Shown here: positions 32,902 through 44,507 of the stretch, one piece after another
Numbering within the stretch: position 1 is the first letter of the stretch
Layout of the letters: every line of letters starts with the position of its first letter
From: Xenoacremonium recifei
Lineage: Eukaryota; Ascomycota; Sordariomycetes; Hypocreales; Nectriaceae
DNA: 64,000 nucleotides
NCBI GenBank assembly: GCA_012184525.1
Contig: WOFQ01000040.1
Span: 248,001 to 312,000 of the forward strand
Direction of reading: 5' to 3'
Made by a program: the position numbers and the translations under genes
Notes under the pieces: generated by a model
Told to the model about the DNA's origin: nothing
Database searches by the model: none
What the model saw: only the letters and a program-made list of their open reading frames with translations

Positions 32902-33828
32902 GCGGATCATGACCGCATGTTTGAAGTTTCAGGAAAGCGAGGGATTCATGTTGGATCAGCATATCGATCCTCTACTTTTCAGGGTTTCGAAAGGGTTCAG
33001 GCGTTGGAGGAGCGAACATTTGGAGGAGGACAACTCACGGGCTCGGTCATGACTTCTTCGGGAGAAGTCATTGATAGGCACGAGCCGGTCGAGGATGGGT
33101 CGATTACTGTATGTTACCATCTGGGCGGAGTAAGCGGTTAGATTTTGCTTTGCACATCTTCTCCTTTAGTCAGATAGAAGGCCCCAAGTTGGGCCCGACG
33201 AAGGATCTCACGGAAAGCGAATAGCTAGGAAATCATGAGCATTTTGCTTCAATAAAGGTACGCTTCGAGTTAACAGATAGAGGAGGGGGTTGGAGATGGA
33301 TGATGTTAGCATCCGAGCGATTTTGTCTCCCTAGGTAGCGAGGACCATCTCCCAACAAAGATCTCTCTTCTCTTTTCTATAAACATTACATGGCCACCTT
33401 ATAGAAGAAGAATATCCGTATTTTCTCATGTCTTTGTGGTGAAGACATAGTTAATCTCGTCTCGTAAGCCCCCCTCTTCGGCGGCACTATGCTTTCTGTG
33501 GTTGGTTCTTCCGTCCCGACACTCTGGTAACGAGCTGGATCCGGGCGCGGAGATTACGAATAGGAAGCTGGGGAGATGCGTCTGAGGACCACAAAATGCA
33601 TGAAAAGAAGGCAGGTCGTATTTGAGTCATACGAGGAGGTTATGTTGGTTCTGGATGGGGTGTTGTGCAGATGAGTGTTGGTTGACGTGAGGGGTTTGAG
33701 GAGGGACTTTTGAAGCTTTTGGCCAGCACAGCAACTGGAATTGGATGTTCCAGAATTATTTCTTCTCTTTAATTAAAAGGAAAAAAAAAATCACCTTGAG
33801 GACCTTGTGCTGCTGTATTCGACGCACA
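32902..33828. other. Spacer before the LaeA-like gene
   Basis: AT-rich 3' flank of the carrier gene and upstream region of the methyltransferase gene, with poly-A/T runs at about 33770-33790. No gene is seen. Confidence 0.5.
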
Positions 33829-35267
33829 ATGGTGACTGTTCATGCTGGTCCGGAAGTCGTCCCGGATGATCGAGAGGTATGAATAACCCTGAGGTAGTGG
33901 GTTGAGCGCCGATTAACTATAGCGTGTTCCTGGCCACAGATCAACAATGACGATGACTCCTCGCTGGGAAGTGTATGACTGGCGTATCTCAATGAAATTA
34001 GGTCCTTGTGCTGATTTTGACATGTTGCTAGGATGTCGCATCGTCTTCGCAGTCCCTGACAAGCTCGATCCTTGATTATCGTCGTGAGAACGGGAGAACA
34101 TACCACAGGTACAAAGACGGAAGTAATTCTCTTCTTAAATATATTTGGCGACAGTATCATTGAACATGGCTGACGGACATAGAATACAATCTCCCAAATG
34201 ATGATATGGAAAGCGACAGGCTTGGTAAGGCAACCTGAACCCAGATTAACCAGCAATTGCTGAAATGGGTGCAAGATCTCCAGCATCATTTGTTTCTCTT
34301 GACTTTTGACGACCAGCTGGGACTCTCGCCGCCGAACGACCCTAAGTCCAATGTGAAGAGGGTGTTGGACTTAGGAACAGGGACAGGAATCTGGGCCATG
34401 GATTTTGGTGACGAGCATCCAGGAGCCCAGGTAAGGATGCCGCCTCGAAGAGTAAAACTTGTTGTATTGACCATAAGAAAGGTAATTGGCGTCGACTTGT
34501 CGCCCATCCAGCCGAGCTTGTAAGTATATAACGTTGGAGCCTTTGCAGTGACCGGCTGACGAGACCAGTGTCCCACCGAATGTACAGTTCTATGTCGACG
34601 ATATTGATGAAGAGTGGAATCACGCACAGTCATTCGACTATATCCATAGCCGAATGATGACGTCGAGCATCGCAAACTGGACCGAATATCTCAAGAAGAT
34701 TTTCGCGTAGCCCACCCCAACTTGAACTAGAAGCTCAAAGACATGCTAACACACTCTTCATCAGGAACCTTGTCCCTGGCGGTTACGCGGAGCTCCAAGA
34801 AGCCGAAGTCTTCCTCAGCTGCGACGACGGCACGATGCAGCCCACACAAGCTCTGCCGCGCTGCTTGCAACTCATGTATGAGGCATCGGTCAAGTTCGGA
34901 CGGCCCTACCAGGCTATCACAGAGCTCAAGGAGCTCATGGCCGCAGTCGGATTTGTGGACATCATTGAGACGCGATCCAAGTGGCCGACTAACACGTGGC
35001 CGCGCGATCGGCGGTTCAAGGAACTGGGCGCATGGAGCAAGATGAACCTCGAGGGCGGGTTGGAAGCGTTCACGATGGCGCCGTTAACGAGGGCACATGG
35101 GTGGACGAAGGAGGAGGTGGCGGTGTTTTTGGTGGATGTAAGGAGAGATTTGAATGATACCGGGATTCACGCGTACTGGCCAGTGTAAGTGGATTGAAGC
35201 GTAATTAACTTATAGAAATGCTGATGAGTGATGCAGTTATTCGATTTCTGGAAGGAAGCCGGAGTGA
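33829..35267 (+). CDS. LaeA-like SAM-dependent methyltransferase
   Basis: Nine exons: 33829-33876, 33940-33972, 34032-34122, 34183-34224, 34276-34430, 34482-34519, 34569-34706, 34765-35184 and 35237-35267. Eight introns of 49-63 bp (59 bp for the second) all keep frame; product 331 residues. The assembled protein reads as the family throughout: ENGRTYHRYKDGKYNLPNDD, then DRLDLQHHLFLLTF, the SAM-binding motif I VLDLGTGTG (101-109), VIGVDLSPIQPSFVPPNV, DDIDEEW, and the short end SISGRKPE. LaeA-like enzymes are class I methyltransferases, nuclear or cytosolic; LaeA itself governs secondary metabolism and development within the velvet complex. Many paralogues exist in each mould, so I do not call this LaeA. 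Two acceptors are AAG, less common than CAG. Confidence 0.9.
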
Positions 35268-36313
35268 AGCTGAGTTGAGGAGAGATGGGGGAGTCATGAC
35301 ACGGTCATGTAGCAAGTTCGGATGATGCCTCGAGGAAGCCAATACTAGGCAAAATAAATATGCATTCCTTTGATTTGAGGTTTCAACTGTCTATAGTGTC
35401 GAATGAGATTGAGCCGAGTCAGGTTCATCGTGGCCCCACGATGACATGACGATGGTCTCTCGATAAGATAAGCTTAAATGCCATGAGGCGGGACACGAGT
35501 CAATGCTTTCTGGGGAAGCCACGATGCGGCGTGCTCGGACGCCTTCCCGGTAGGGCTGGACAAACTACCAGACCTTATCTTCCCTCCAGACCAACTCCTC
35601 ACTCGCGCCTCATCATCAGACTCGTCATTCTGCATCCAGAGCATCATCAGCATTCGCGTCCTCGCATCCAGCTTACGCCAGCTCATCCTCTAGCAGCCAA
35701 TCCCGTTATCGTGCTTAAGCTTGCACAAGACAGGCAGCTGCATTTCGACCTGCGGGGTCGCGGCACAGGATACCGACCGCCAATCGGGCAGGCTGGCAGG
35801 CCTGAAGTCTCTGGGCTTTTGGGGGGCACTTTTGTTGGCGATGCAGCCTTGTCGGGGATCGTCCGGTGCTGACGAATGAGCCCCTCCGTCATGATGGCGG
35901 CAGACTGGACTGATCCGGATCGCTGGACCGCCGTGGTCGGATGGGCCCAGACTTGGTGATGCGACTAGGCCTGCAAGCGAGCGAGAAGGAATCATAGCTA
36001 CGAGGACTGTCCTCCGGTCGACGCAATTTCTTCCCCCCTCCTTCTTCTTTCCGCTTGACGTGTGTAGACGAGGTGACGACGATACAAGCGTATTGTAATT
36101 GTCTGGCCTCTGTAGAGTAAGCATCCGTTTGCAATCACCGCAATTTGTGCATGAGGTTGTGAAGCAGTGGCGGGCAATTGACATCGCCTTGCATCGAACG
36201 ACGCACGAGGACGACGACTTGGCGACCCCACGCTGACGCCAAAGTTCCTCCGACTCCAACAAACTCGCACTGCTTTTGACTGTTCACGAGCTTCGTTTGC
36301 ACTCTACGCGAAC
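35268..36313. other. Spacer, no gene recognised
   Basis: About one kb between the LaeA-like gene and the membrane-protein gene. Open frames such as 35690-36262 (minus) are fragmentary and Ser/Arg-rich with no motif. Confidence 0.5.
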
Positions 36314-38532
36314 ATGCCTGCCCCGTATTCCGATAATATGTACTCGGCCGACGACTCTGATGAGGACCTCGACGCGCTATCTCCAACCGACGGCTACTTC
36401 CGCGCGTCCACGTCGCCAGACGCAGCTTCGTCAGCGCCTCAACGTACGGTCTCCGATGTGCCATTCGTACCCAATGTCCTCGTGGAAGACCCTACAGTGT
36501 CGGGAAGCAAGGCTCGTGAAGCCGAGGAGGAGAGGGTGAATGCCAGCTCCAGGACGGGGGTGTCTCCGGAGCAAGACAATCCTTGGAGAGCACCCGACAG
36601 GCTGACGAATGTGCGACATCATCACTCGCACCGCAGGAGTGTCGAGGAAGATAGCGAGACTTTGAGTCTTCATCACCCGCCTCCGCCAAGTACTTCAAGC
36701 CGCCCTGATGTCCGGACAAGCTTGATACAGCACCCAGGCGAAGCACCTCCGGCTTACACACCTTCACCATCATCAACCTCGGTCGGGTATCAGACATTCA
36801 CGGCATCTTCATCTACTATGGGTCTACCTGAAGAGCAGCAACGTCTTATTCCCCGCGGACCCGAGTCTATGGGAGGCCCTTCTTCTGACACTTCCAAGCC
36901 ACCCTTTTGGCAGAAAGCTGTGGATTGCATTACCCAATTCCGCTGGCGAAAGAAGATCAGAACTATCCTGGGTGCATTGGTGGTCTTCTCTGTCATCGTA
37001 GCCCTCATTGGTACCTTCACCATGAGTACGAGGGAGAACAAGGTGCGTGAAAGGCCTAATCGCATATAAAGGCTTGTTACTAATTGCTTTTGGAGCAGGA
37101 GCGCAATATCGTCGATAAGGAGCCCGTCAAGAAGCCCGAAAACGATGATCATGACGGTGATTTCACATGGGACCCTCGCCAAGGATGCCTCAACACTCCG
37201 CATAAATTTGCGACCACCAAATCGTCTCTAGATTTGCGCTCAGATCGCAATCTCACTATCATTCAGCAGACCGAGACTCCTGACGACACGCGGGGCTGGT
37301 CGCTCAACGTCTGGGGTGAAGTTATCTTGCGTCCCTCCACCCATGGTTCGCCTGGAAGAATCGAATTCGAGGTCATTTCAAACCATGCGCACATCCACCC
37401 GAGTTTGGAGATCGACTATGACTCCCAATACTTCAGGATGATTACCCCGAAGCGCATTGTCTGGGACTACGATATGAGGCCGTGTATCCAGATCCGCATT
37501 ACAGCTTGGATACCCGAAGAAACAGTCGTTGACTCCCTTAAAGTCGCTACAGACCGCCTCGATATAGTAATCAAGGATGGCCTCGTTTTTGGTGCTCTGG
37601 GATCGGCTACTCTGCACACCGTGAGCGACGATGTCAAGACACCTGAACATGCAGTAGATGAAGAAGGCGTGCTGCCGTACACTCTCGATTCTCGTCACAT
37701 TCATATCCGGACTGTCAGCGGCGACATCACCGGCTGGTACCCCCTCTACGATCTTTTGGATCTGCAAACAACTTCTGGTGAGATCAAGGCTACTGTGAAC
37801 ACCAAGCGAGCCAAACGTGACGATGTCCAGCCTGCTCGTCTGGACGTCCGCACAATCTCTGGTGATGTAACTCTACAGGAGCCCATTGATCGAGCCATCA
37901 AGTCGTCGAAGCCGGACCGGAAGTTCCCACCCCGCGACTACATCGTCAATATGCACACCGTGAGCGGAACCGTCCGAGCCGATGTTGCATTCAGCTCAAA
38001 GGCGGAGTTCTCTTCACAGAGCGGCGACTTTGATGTCACACTGTGGCCGATCTTGGACTCAGCTCTACTGAAGGCCGCTCCAAAGAAGCCAGAGCTACGC
38101 ACCGACACAAAGAGCGGCGATATTCGCCTCAACATCCTAGAGCCCCTATGGACGAGCCTAGAAAGCATCAACGAAGGCCATCCTCCAGTCCCAGGCCTGA
38201 TCCCGCGCCCCGATGGCGGCCCCATCACCATCCTCGAAGAAACCGACGAACCCATCACCATAGCAGCCAACGGCGCCCTCGGCATCCTTAAGTCCAAGCA
38301 CGAGTCCATCAGCGGCGACTTGACGCTGCGCTACCCCGGCTCATGGGAGGGCATGCTCCTGGCGCAGACCATCTCGGGCGACGAGAACATCCGCGGCGAG
38401 GGTCTCACCGTCTCCAAGTCGGGTAGCTCGTACATCACCTTTGTGCGCGGCCAGAAGGGCGAGGGATATTCCGAGCTCGACATCAAGTCCGTGTCGGGGG
38501 ACCAGGATGTGCTGATTGGAAGAGAGCCGTGA
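36314..38532 (+). CDS. Single-pass membrane protein with DUF4097-like SGD repeats
   Basis: Two exons, 36314-37042 and 37099-38532, joined across a 56-bp intron (GTGCGT..AGCAG); 720 residues. The first ~205 residues are acidic, Ser/Pro-rich and probably disordered. A basic stretch (RWRKK) precedes one membrane helix (about 217-236), predicting a type II protein with the large C-terminal part outside the cytosol or in a lumen. That part holds at least nine units around a [ST]-x-SG[DE]-x-[IVLF] core, for example TVSGDITG, TTSGEIKA, TISGDVTL, QSGDFDV, KSGDIRL, SISGDLTL and SVSGDQDV, spaced roughly 20-60 residues. Such units are typical of DUF4097, which folds as a beta-solenoid and is commonest in bacteria. 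Function is unknown; a cell-surface or vacuolar scaffold is a guess. Confidence 0.85.
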
Positions 38533-39206
38533 AGGATCGAGGCACTAGTTTTTCTTGTGTTGAGGTGTTTAGGCGTTATTGGTTGGAGCGATGTATGATG
38601 CATATGATATGATTCCCGCAGGGCCGCGCTGGGGCAACTCGTTTACAGGAGTAATTTTTCCTTGGCTGGCACTCTAAAGGCACAATAAATACAAATAATA
38701 CAAAGCACAAAATACAACGGAAAAAAACAGTCAAGATTAGAACAAACACCCTAGGAGCACAGCTCCGCCGAGTCATGCTCGACTAATCCCGTCCACCCTT
38801 ACTCTCTACCATCTATATACGTGCTCGCTGCCACCGCTAGAATCGAAGGGTACACATAACAACACTTGTGAATAAATAACCTTGACACAGTCAAACGAGG
38901 GTACAAACTGGGTGTGAAGCGAAAGAGAAGGCCGGCCATAGTGAGAATAAGAAGGAGATATGCGTAAAAACTTCGAGGTATCCAAGCCAAATAGGGTATC
39001 CGTATAACATCAGTCATCATATAGCGTATAGGGCGAGAAGAAGAAAAGGGGTTATCGTGTTCGTTGCGTCGTGAAGAGGAGAGGAAAGAAATAGGCGAAC
39101 TGTCCGAAAAGATCCGTCCCAAGCTCCGACCATGCCGTTCTGTGTGTAGATTCATTATAATAGGGGGCTAGTTTTTTGCCTGCCGAGAGGAGGCGATGAA
39201 AGGCTG
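38533..39206. other. Convergent 3' spacer
   Basis: AT-rich spacer between convergent genes, with several AATAAA-like signals (for example near 38683). No gene is seen. Confidence 0.5.
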
Positions 39207-40808
39207 TTAATCTTCCACCGGCCAAGGGAGATCCCGGTTGCCGACCGAGGTGCAGGTCAGGTAAGAGATGCCGTCGGCCCCGCGACCGGTGCCGTTCATG
39301 TCGAGTTCCAGACCGCTTCCCATGAGAGGCCGGACGATCTCGCGGGCCATGATCTTGAGCTCGTCCATGCGCTTCTCGAAGCGGCGAAGGTTATCGCGGC
39401 TGTACAGCTCCGGGGTGAGCTTGAGAAACTTCTTGCACTCGTCATGAGCAAGGTATGAGCTCAGACTCGCGGAGCCGAGGGTGCGGTAAGCACGCCCGAC
39501 CGACGTCAGGGGTGGAACGGCGGGAGGGAGCGTGAGAGCGGGCCGGGAAGTGCCGTCGCGGGAGGCGGGGTGACGGCGCGGGTCCGGCTGTGGGGAGGTG
39601 TTGTCAGCGAGCCACTGGCGGAACAGGCTGACGGCCAGCCAGTCGAGGTAGTTGGTGCCCGGCGCTGCCCGCTCACCGCGGCTGTTACAGAGAGTGAGAC
39701 GGAAGAGTCGACCCTCAACACGGCTGACCGTCTCTTCTAGCTCGTCGACCTTGTCCTCGATAATATCCAGCACGACGTCCGGTAGCGAGGCTCGCAGGCT
39801 ACGTTCGCCAGCCGGCCATTGCCCAACAACATGAATCAGGGCTTCCTGGAAGATGACCTTGCTACGGGCGAGGTATCCGAGGCGCAGGTAGGAGATGGGA
39901 TACTTGGCGATCTGCTTCCAAAGCCGCGATTGGAACTGCAGCAGGTGGTGGTCGACGCGGGGGCCCACGACGGCGAGGGCATCGTATTGGTCGGCGAGGG
40001 TGAGGAGGCTCTTGCACTGGACATACGCATCGGCGACGTTTATGCAGTCTAGCACAGGTGGGTAGTTGTAGAAGATGCGAAAGAGGTTGTCGTAGTCGCG
40101 AAGAAGGTCCACGTCGGCCTGGGAGAGGGACGGAGGATTGACGGCGGAAAGGCTGAGGTTTGCGACGGACCGGAAGAATTGGTGGTTGGCCGAGGCGGAC
40201 GAGGAGTGTGAATGGCCGCCCTTGGATCGCATGCGGTGGCTCGAGGAGGAGGAACGGCTGCTCGCAGGTCCGCCAAAGATAGACGACAACGGCGGTTGTT
40301 GCGTCGAGTATGATGAGCCTTCAGGCCGCTGGACAAGCATCGGGATGTCGCCGTCGCCAGTGCCAGGGTCCAGCTCATACCGCCACCTCTTCTTGGGCGG
40401 ACCGGTCACACTGTTTAGAGTGCCATCGCTGCTGTTGTTCGTGCTGTCGAGCGGGTAGGGCTCGCCGTTTTCGCCAATGCGGGTGAGTTCGTTGCCCTGG
40501 GGCAGTGCCTTTGCACGAGACCACTCGTTGGAGGTGCTGGCCTCGAAGAAGCCGCTGCAGCGGGTGAGGGTGTGGCGATGAAGGAGGTATCGGTTGGTGG
40601 CGCCCGGGGCATCTGGGTTGCTCTCGCGGGCGCGGACGTAGATCTCGACGTCGCCGCTGTTGGTGAAGACGGGGAACTCGTTGAGAGGTACGTAGGAGGA
40701 GCCGCCAACGTGAGAGCGATTGTAGCGCTTGGAGCGGGCAGAAGGGCGGGAGACGACGGAGGAGGGGCCCCGGAGGGTGAGAGAGGAGGGTTCCGGTTGA
40801 GAAACCAT
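39207..40808 (-). CDS. BTB/POZ-like domain protein
   Basis: Single exon of 533 residues. A BTB-like segment begins near residue 45 (VFTNSGDVEIYVRA, then RYLLHRHTLTRCSGFFEAS). It is interrupted by a long Ser/Gly-rich insertion (about 110-215) before FRIFYNYPPVLDCINVADAYVQCKSLLTLADQYDAL, which looks like the second half of the fold plus a BACK-like helical part. The C-terminal half is helical with a Pro/Arg-rich loop (about 400-435). BTB proteins act as dimerising adaptors, often for Cullin-3 ubiquitin ligases; a specific role cannot be assigned. Large insertions of this kind are common in mould BTB proteins. The gene is divergent from the TilS-like gene. Confidence 0.8.
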   Translation of the reverse strand: MVSQPEPSSLTLRGPSSVVSRPSARSKRYNRSHVGGSSYVPLNEFPVFTNSGDVEIYVRARESNPDAPGATNRYLLHRHTLTRCSGFFEASTSNEWSRAKALPQGNELTRIGENGEPYPLDSTNNSSDGTLNSVTGPPKKRWRYELDPGTGDGDIPMLVQRPEGSSYSTQQPPLSSIFGGPASSRSSSSSHRMRSKGGHSHSSSASANHQFFRSVANLSLSAVNPPSLSQADVDLLRDYDNLFRIFYNYPPVLDCINVADAYVQCKSLLTLADQYDALAVVGPRVDHHLLQFQSRLWKQIAKYPISYLRLGYLARSKVIFQEALIHVVGQWPAGERSLRASLPDVVLDIIEDKVDELEETVSRVEGRLFRLTLCNSRGERAAPGTNYLDWLAVSLFRQWLADNTSPQPDPRRHPASRDGTSRPALTLPPAVPPLTSVGRAYRTLGSASLSSYLAHDECKKFLKLTPELYSRDNLRRFEKRMDELKIMAREIVRPLMGSGLELDMNGTGRGADGISYLTCTSVGNRDLPWPVED

Positions 40809-42417
40809 GAGGGCGACTTATTATGCGGCTGCTGAGTCAATGATGGTGTTGGTGAGAGGATAGAGTCGTCGTCGAGTCGGGTCGGGGTCGTCGCCGAGGA
40901 GGGCGGGAGGGAGAGGGAAGACGGCGGGCAGAGGTAATTCACGACATCTGATACTTGGTTGATGGATAGATAAGATGGGAGAGTTGCCGAGACGCGCGAT
41001 AGAGAAAAAGACAAGAGACGCGACGCACTAGGCGGCAACAGTTGAAGAGATGGGGTGATGGATGGATGGACAAGAGCGTGTCAAGGTATGAAGGAGGGAA
41101 AGGAGATGGTGGGAAGCAGAAAGACCGAGATGGTCGGTTGAGTGGTGGCGGATGGTGAAGTTGGATGGGCGGAAGGCGGGATGGAGAGAGAGTCCAGTGC
41201 AGGTGCGGAGTACCGGTACCGGTACCTGTACCTGTATAGTAGGGTCTCTATCGCTTGCCATCCATCCATCCATGAGGTGAATCCATGGAGAGGCTGCCCG
41301 GCCAGCGAACAACGAACAAATGTTGCATTGCACCGCAGGCACGCCAGGATGGAACCTCCCCGCCTCTTTCATTCGGGCTTCGGGCCACGGACAAGGCGTC
41401 GCTGGGCCATTCATGAGACCAGATGCACTTGGACCTGCGGATGCGGTAGCTCGAGGAGTCGTGGACAAATCAATTGCGCAGCGCAGGGTCCAGCGACAAG
41501 GTCTCGCGCATGACGCTCCGAGGTACCTACAGGGCAGGTATTCGCCTCACCTACAGAGGGCCAGCGGGGACGCCACCTCGCTATTTTCAGGGCCCGGCTC
41601 TCCACTGTTTTGTTCTCTCATGCGCTCCAGCTTCCACCATCATGGGCTCCCTCCTAAAAGCCCAGGGTGAGTGCCCATCGCAGCTGATAGCGTGTGACTC
41701 TTTCTGACCGACTGTCCCAGCTGGTCGGGTACCGAGAATCAGCCACTGGTTCGTGGGCCTCGCACCGGCCGAGCATTCTGTCAAAGCCGCTCTTTGCCCA
41801 TCCATCTGTGCCGTCTGCAGGCATCGTGAAACCCCGTTGGTGGACTGCATGCGACCCTCCCACAGGCGGCTGCTTGGAGCTAGACAACACAACACAGAAT
41901 CATTCGACAGGATTGGCGTTGGAGGTGCATGAAGGGTTTTGACGCGAAAAGCTCCGTACCTTAATCAGATGTGGCTTCCTCGGTTTCAAACACTTTGTTT
42001 CGAACGTTTCTCGACGATCCCTCGGTGCTTTGCGCTCTGAACGTGCTCCAGGCGTTGCGCATCCCTGCTTCAGCGCTCCGAGTACCGGTACTTGGGCCTT
42101 CCAGCGGCTCAAAACTGCCTCGTCCAGCGGTCCCCCGCTACGAAATCAGCCTTAGGCGCTCCACCCGCCACGCTCCGCTCTCGTGCATGCCGCGCTCTGG
42201 CAAGTGGGATGTGGGTCTGCACTTTAGCTGCTTCCCCTGCAAGAGCTCCAGCGGTGATGAAGCTTGTACCTGGACAACCAAATATTTTTTCCCATCGTCG
42301 AGCCCTCTATTATCCCACCTCCAACAAGCTTCGAGATCAACCCCCCAATATCAGTCATCGCCGGCGCCTCAGGCTCGCTCAATCGTGGCGCCTCCTGTGG
42401 TCTCGGTTCATAATGGC
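40809..42417. other. Divergent region, BTB-like / TilS-like genes
   Basis: 1.6 kb between start codons, with a GGTACC-type hexamer repeat at 41211-41236. A frame in phase with TilS extends back to 41971, but its composition is unlike a coding region. No other gene is recognised. Confidence 0.5.
41211..41236. repeat. Hexamer tandem repeat (TACCGG / TACCTG)
   Basis: About four units of TACCGG/TACCTG, containing overlapping KpnI-like palindromes. Noncoding simple sequence. Confidence 0.75.
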
Positions 42418-42421
42418 ATGA
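42413..42421 (+). promoter_or_regulatory. Minimal uORF overlapping the TilS start codon
   Basis: ATG-GCA-TGA lies immediately upstream in the +1 phase; its stop codon shares two bases with the TilS ATG at 42418 (GCATGAG). This two-codon frame could reduce or modulate initiation by termination and re-initiation. Confidence 0.5.
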
Positions 42422-44507
42422 GTGCGGTTGCCCGCGCCGCCTACAATCATGTCTCCAAGCCGATTGCCCTCGCCGAGTTCAAGGATGCAGTCGACGCAGT
42501 ATGCCGTCCTCGGTTTCCTATGGCGAGGTCGGCCAGGCCGCAGCGCATAGGTATGCACCATCTCAGTTTCCCTGCTGCTCCCCATGGATAAGTTGCCAAC
42601 TGTCATTTCCAGTCCTCGCCGTCAGCGGAGGCGTCGACTCCATGGCCATGGCCTTCCTCTTCTCTCGTCTGCTAAAGGTCTTTCGCGGCATGAAGATCGC
42701 CGATAACCCCTGCTTCGGCGCCCTTGCCACTGTCATTGACCATGGACTTCGAGACGGGAGCAGTGATGAGGCCGCAATGGTCGCCAAGGAGCTGCGCAAG
42801 CTCGACCTCAAGGTCAATGTCTCTCAGTTGGGCTGGAAAGAGGAGCGCAAGCGAGGCCTAAACCCACGAGACCTACCCAACATCGAAGGAATAGCCCGAA
42901 CCTACCGATACCGATCCTTGGGAACGACATGCCACTTCATGGGAGCCACGAGCTTGTTCTTTGCACACCATAGCGACGACCAGTACGAGACCATCCTCAT
43001 GCGATTGCTTGGAGGACATGGGTACCGAGGGCTCCAAGGCATACGTGAGGCCAACTCCATCCCGGAATGTTACGACTTGCATGGTATCTACAAGAGCGGA
43101 CTTGTGGATGACCAGTTCAGGGCGCAGCCGTTTCTCAGCTTCAGGCCCCCGGTCCGCGAGATGAGGCGTCTGCGCTGGCTTTTCAGAGATGAGAAGCGAG
43201 ATGCGATGGAGAACATGCAGCCGGACCAGATGCTCGACCGCTTTCCCTTTCTCAAGACTATGGAAGGGTATCCTACTGTGCCTTATCTGAAGCCATTAGA
43301 CACGGAAGAGGGTGGAGTGACGATATACCGGCCCCTCCTGGGATTCGACAAGGATAGACTCATTGCGACGTGTGAAGCGAACAATGTGCAGTGGTTTGAG
43401 GATCACACAAACTTGGACCCTACCTTAACGACACGGAACGCTATAAGATACCTCGTACGGAACCATGAGCTTCCGAAGGCCCTACAGAAATCTTCAATCC
43501 TGGCGCTTGGCGAGAGATTCAAGAAGAGGACCAAGTTCGAAGAAGCCGAAGCTAGCCGGTTTCTCATCAGAGAAGCTGTGATAAGGGATTTCGACTCCAA
43601 CGCGGGGACCCTTTTGGTACAGCTTCCGACTTTCACGGAGGATACCCTAACCCGGAAGAGACCCTCGATGAGACCAACCCACAAAGCCCGTAAGGATCAC
43701 CTGAAGCAAATTATGACTATTGCGACGCGAAAACTCATAGACTTTGTCACACCCGAGTACCATCTGCCGCCATTAAATAATCTGGAGAATGTCGTCAATC
43801 GACTGTTCCCAGAACTAGCCCCAGAGCCTGATCGATCACCCCCCAAACCGTTCGCAATCTCAGGGGTTCTCTTCACCCCCTTCGAGAACGGCAAGTCTCT
43901 TAAGTGGTACCTAGCCAGAACACCTTACACTTCGAACAAGCCTTTACCATTTTGCAAGCTTCACGGCGGTCTTGATCATCGACTGCGGCCACCCATTGAT
44001 GAGCACGATGACTTTGCCGCTCGGGGCATCAGCTGGAAGAAGGCCAAACTTTTTGACGGTCGATTCTGGATCAGGGTTGCTTATAGTGGTCGGATGACAT
44101 TTCAGATACAGCCGTTCAGGCCTGAGTTTGCCAAGCCGTTCCGCAAGTCGCTGTCCCCAATGAGACGTGCTAGGTTGGAGAAGCTACTGAAACACTATGC
44201 ACCGGGAAAGGTGCGCTATTCTCTGCCTGCACTGTACTGCATCGAAAGAGAGCGCGACCACTATTCTCAACAAGTCAAGACGACTACCACAATGCTAGCG
44301 CTACCGTCACTGGGAATTCATGTGCCGGGGCTGGAACGGTGGGTAAGGTACGAGGTTCGGTATAAGAAGGTGGACACGGCTCTCCTCGGCCATCGGCCAC
44401 GGGGCGAGAAGGGACCTCTTTTGGGTTATTATCGTGTCTACAACGCGATTCGGAATAAGAGGCGCCGACGGATGTATAAGTATTTGAATAGGCAGAAGCG
44501 CAGTTGA
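42418..44507 (+). CDS. tRNA(Ile)-lysidine synthase, TilS/MesJ family
   Basis: Two exons, 42418-42550 and 42613-44507, with a 62-bp intron (GTATGC..TCCAG); 675 residues. The PP-loop ATP pyrophosphatase motif is intact: VLAVSGGVDSMA at 45-56. Further TilS marks are NIEGIARTYRY and HHSDDQYETILMRLLGGHGYRGLQGI. The enzyme converts C34 of a minor tRNA(Ile) to lysidine so that it reads AUA. In fungi the nuclear-encoded version is expected in mitochondria; the Arg/Ala-rich N-terminus of ~44 residues (few acidic residues in its second half) fits a presequence. The C-terminal ~300 residues carry no domain I can name and make it longer than bacterial TilS (about 430). A two-codon uORF overlaps its start. 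Confidence 0.9.

Noticed and set aside
36135..36464. Minus-strand frame overlapping the start of the SGD-repeat protein
   Set aside because: It overlaps a better-supported coding exon and has no recognisable feature.
41971..42417. Extension of the TilS frame upstream to 41971
   Set aside because: The translation lacks targeting or domain character, and the ATG at 42418 leads directly to a plausible presequence and PP-loop.
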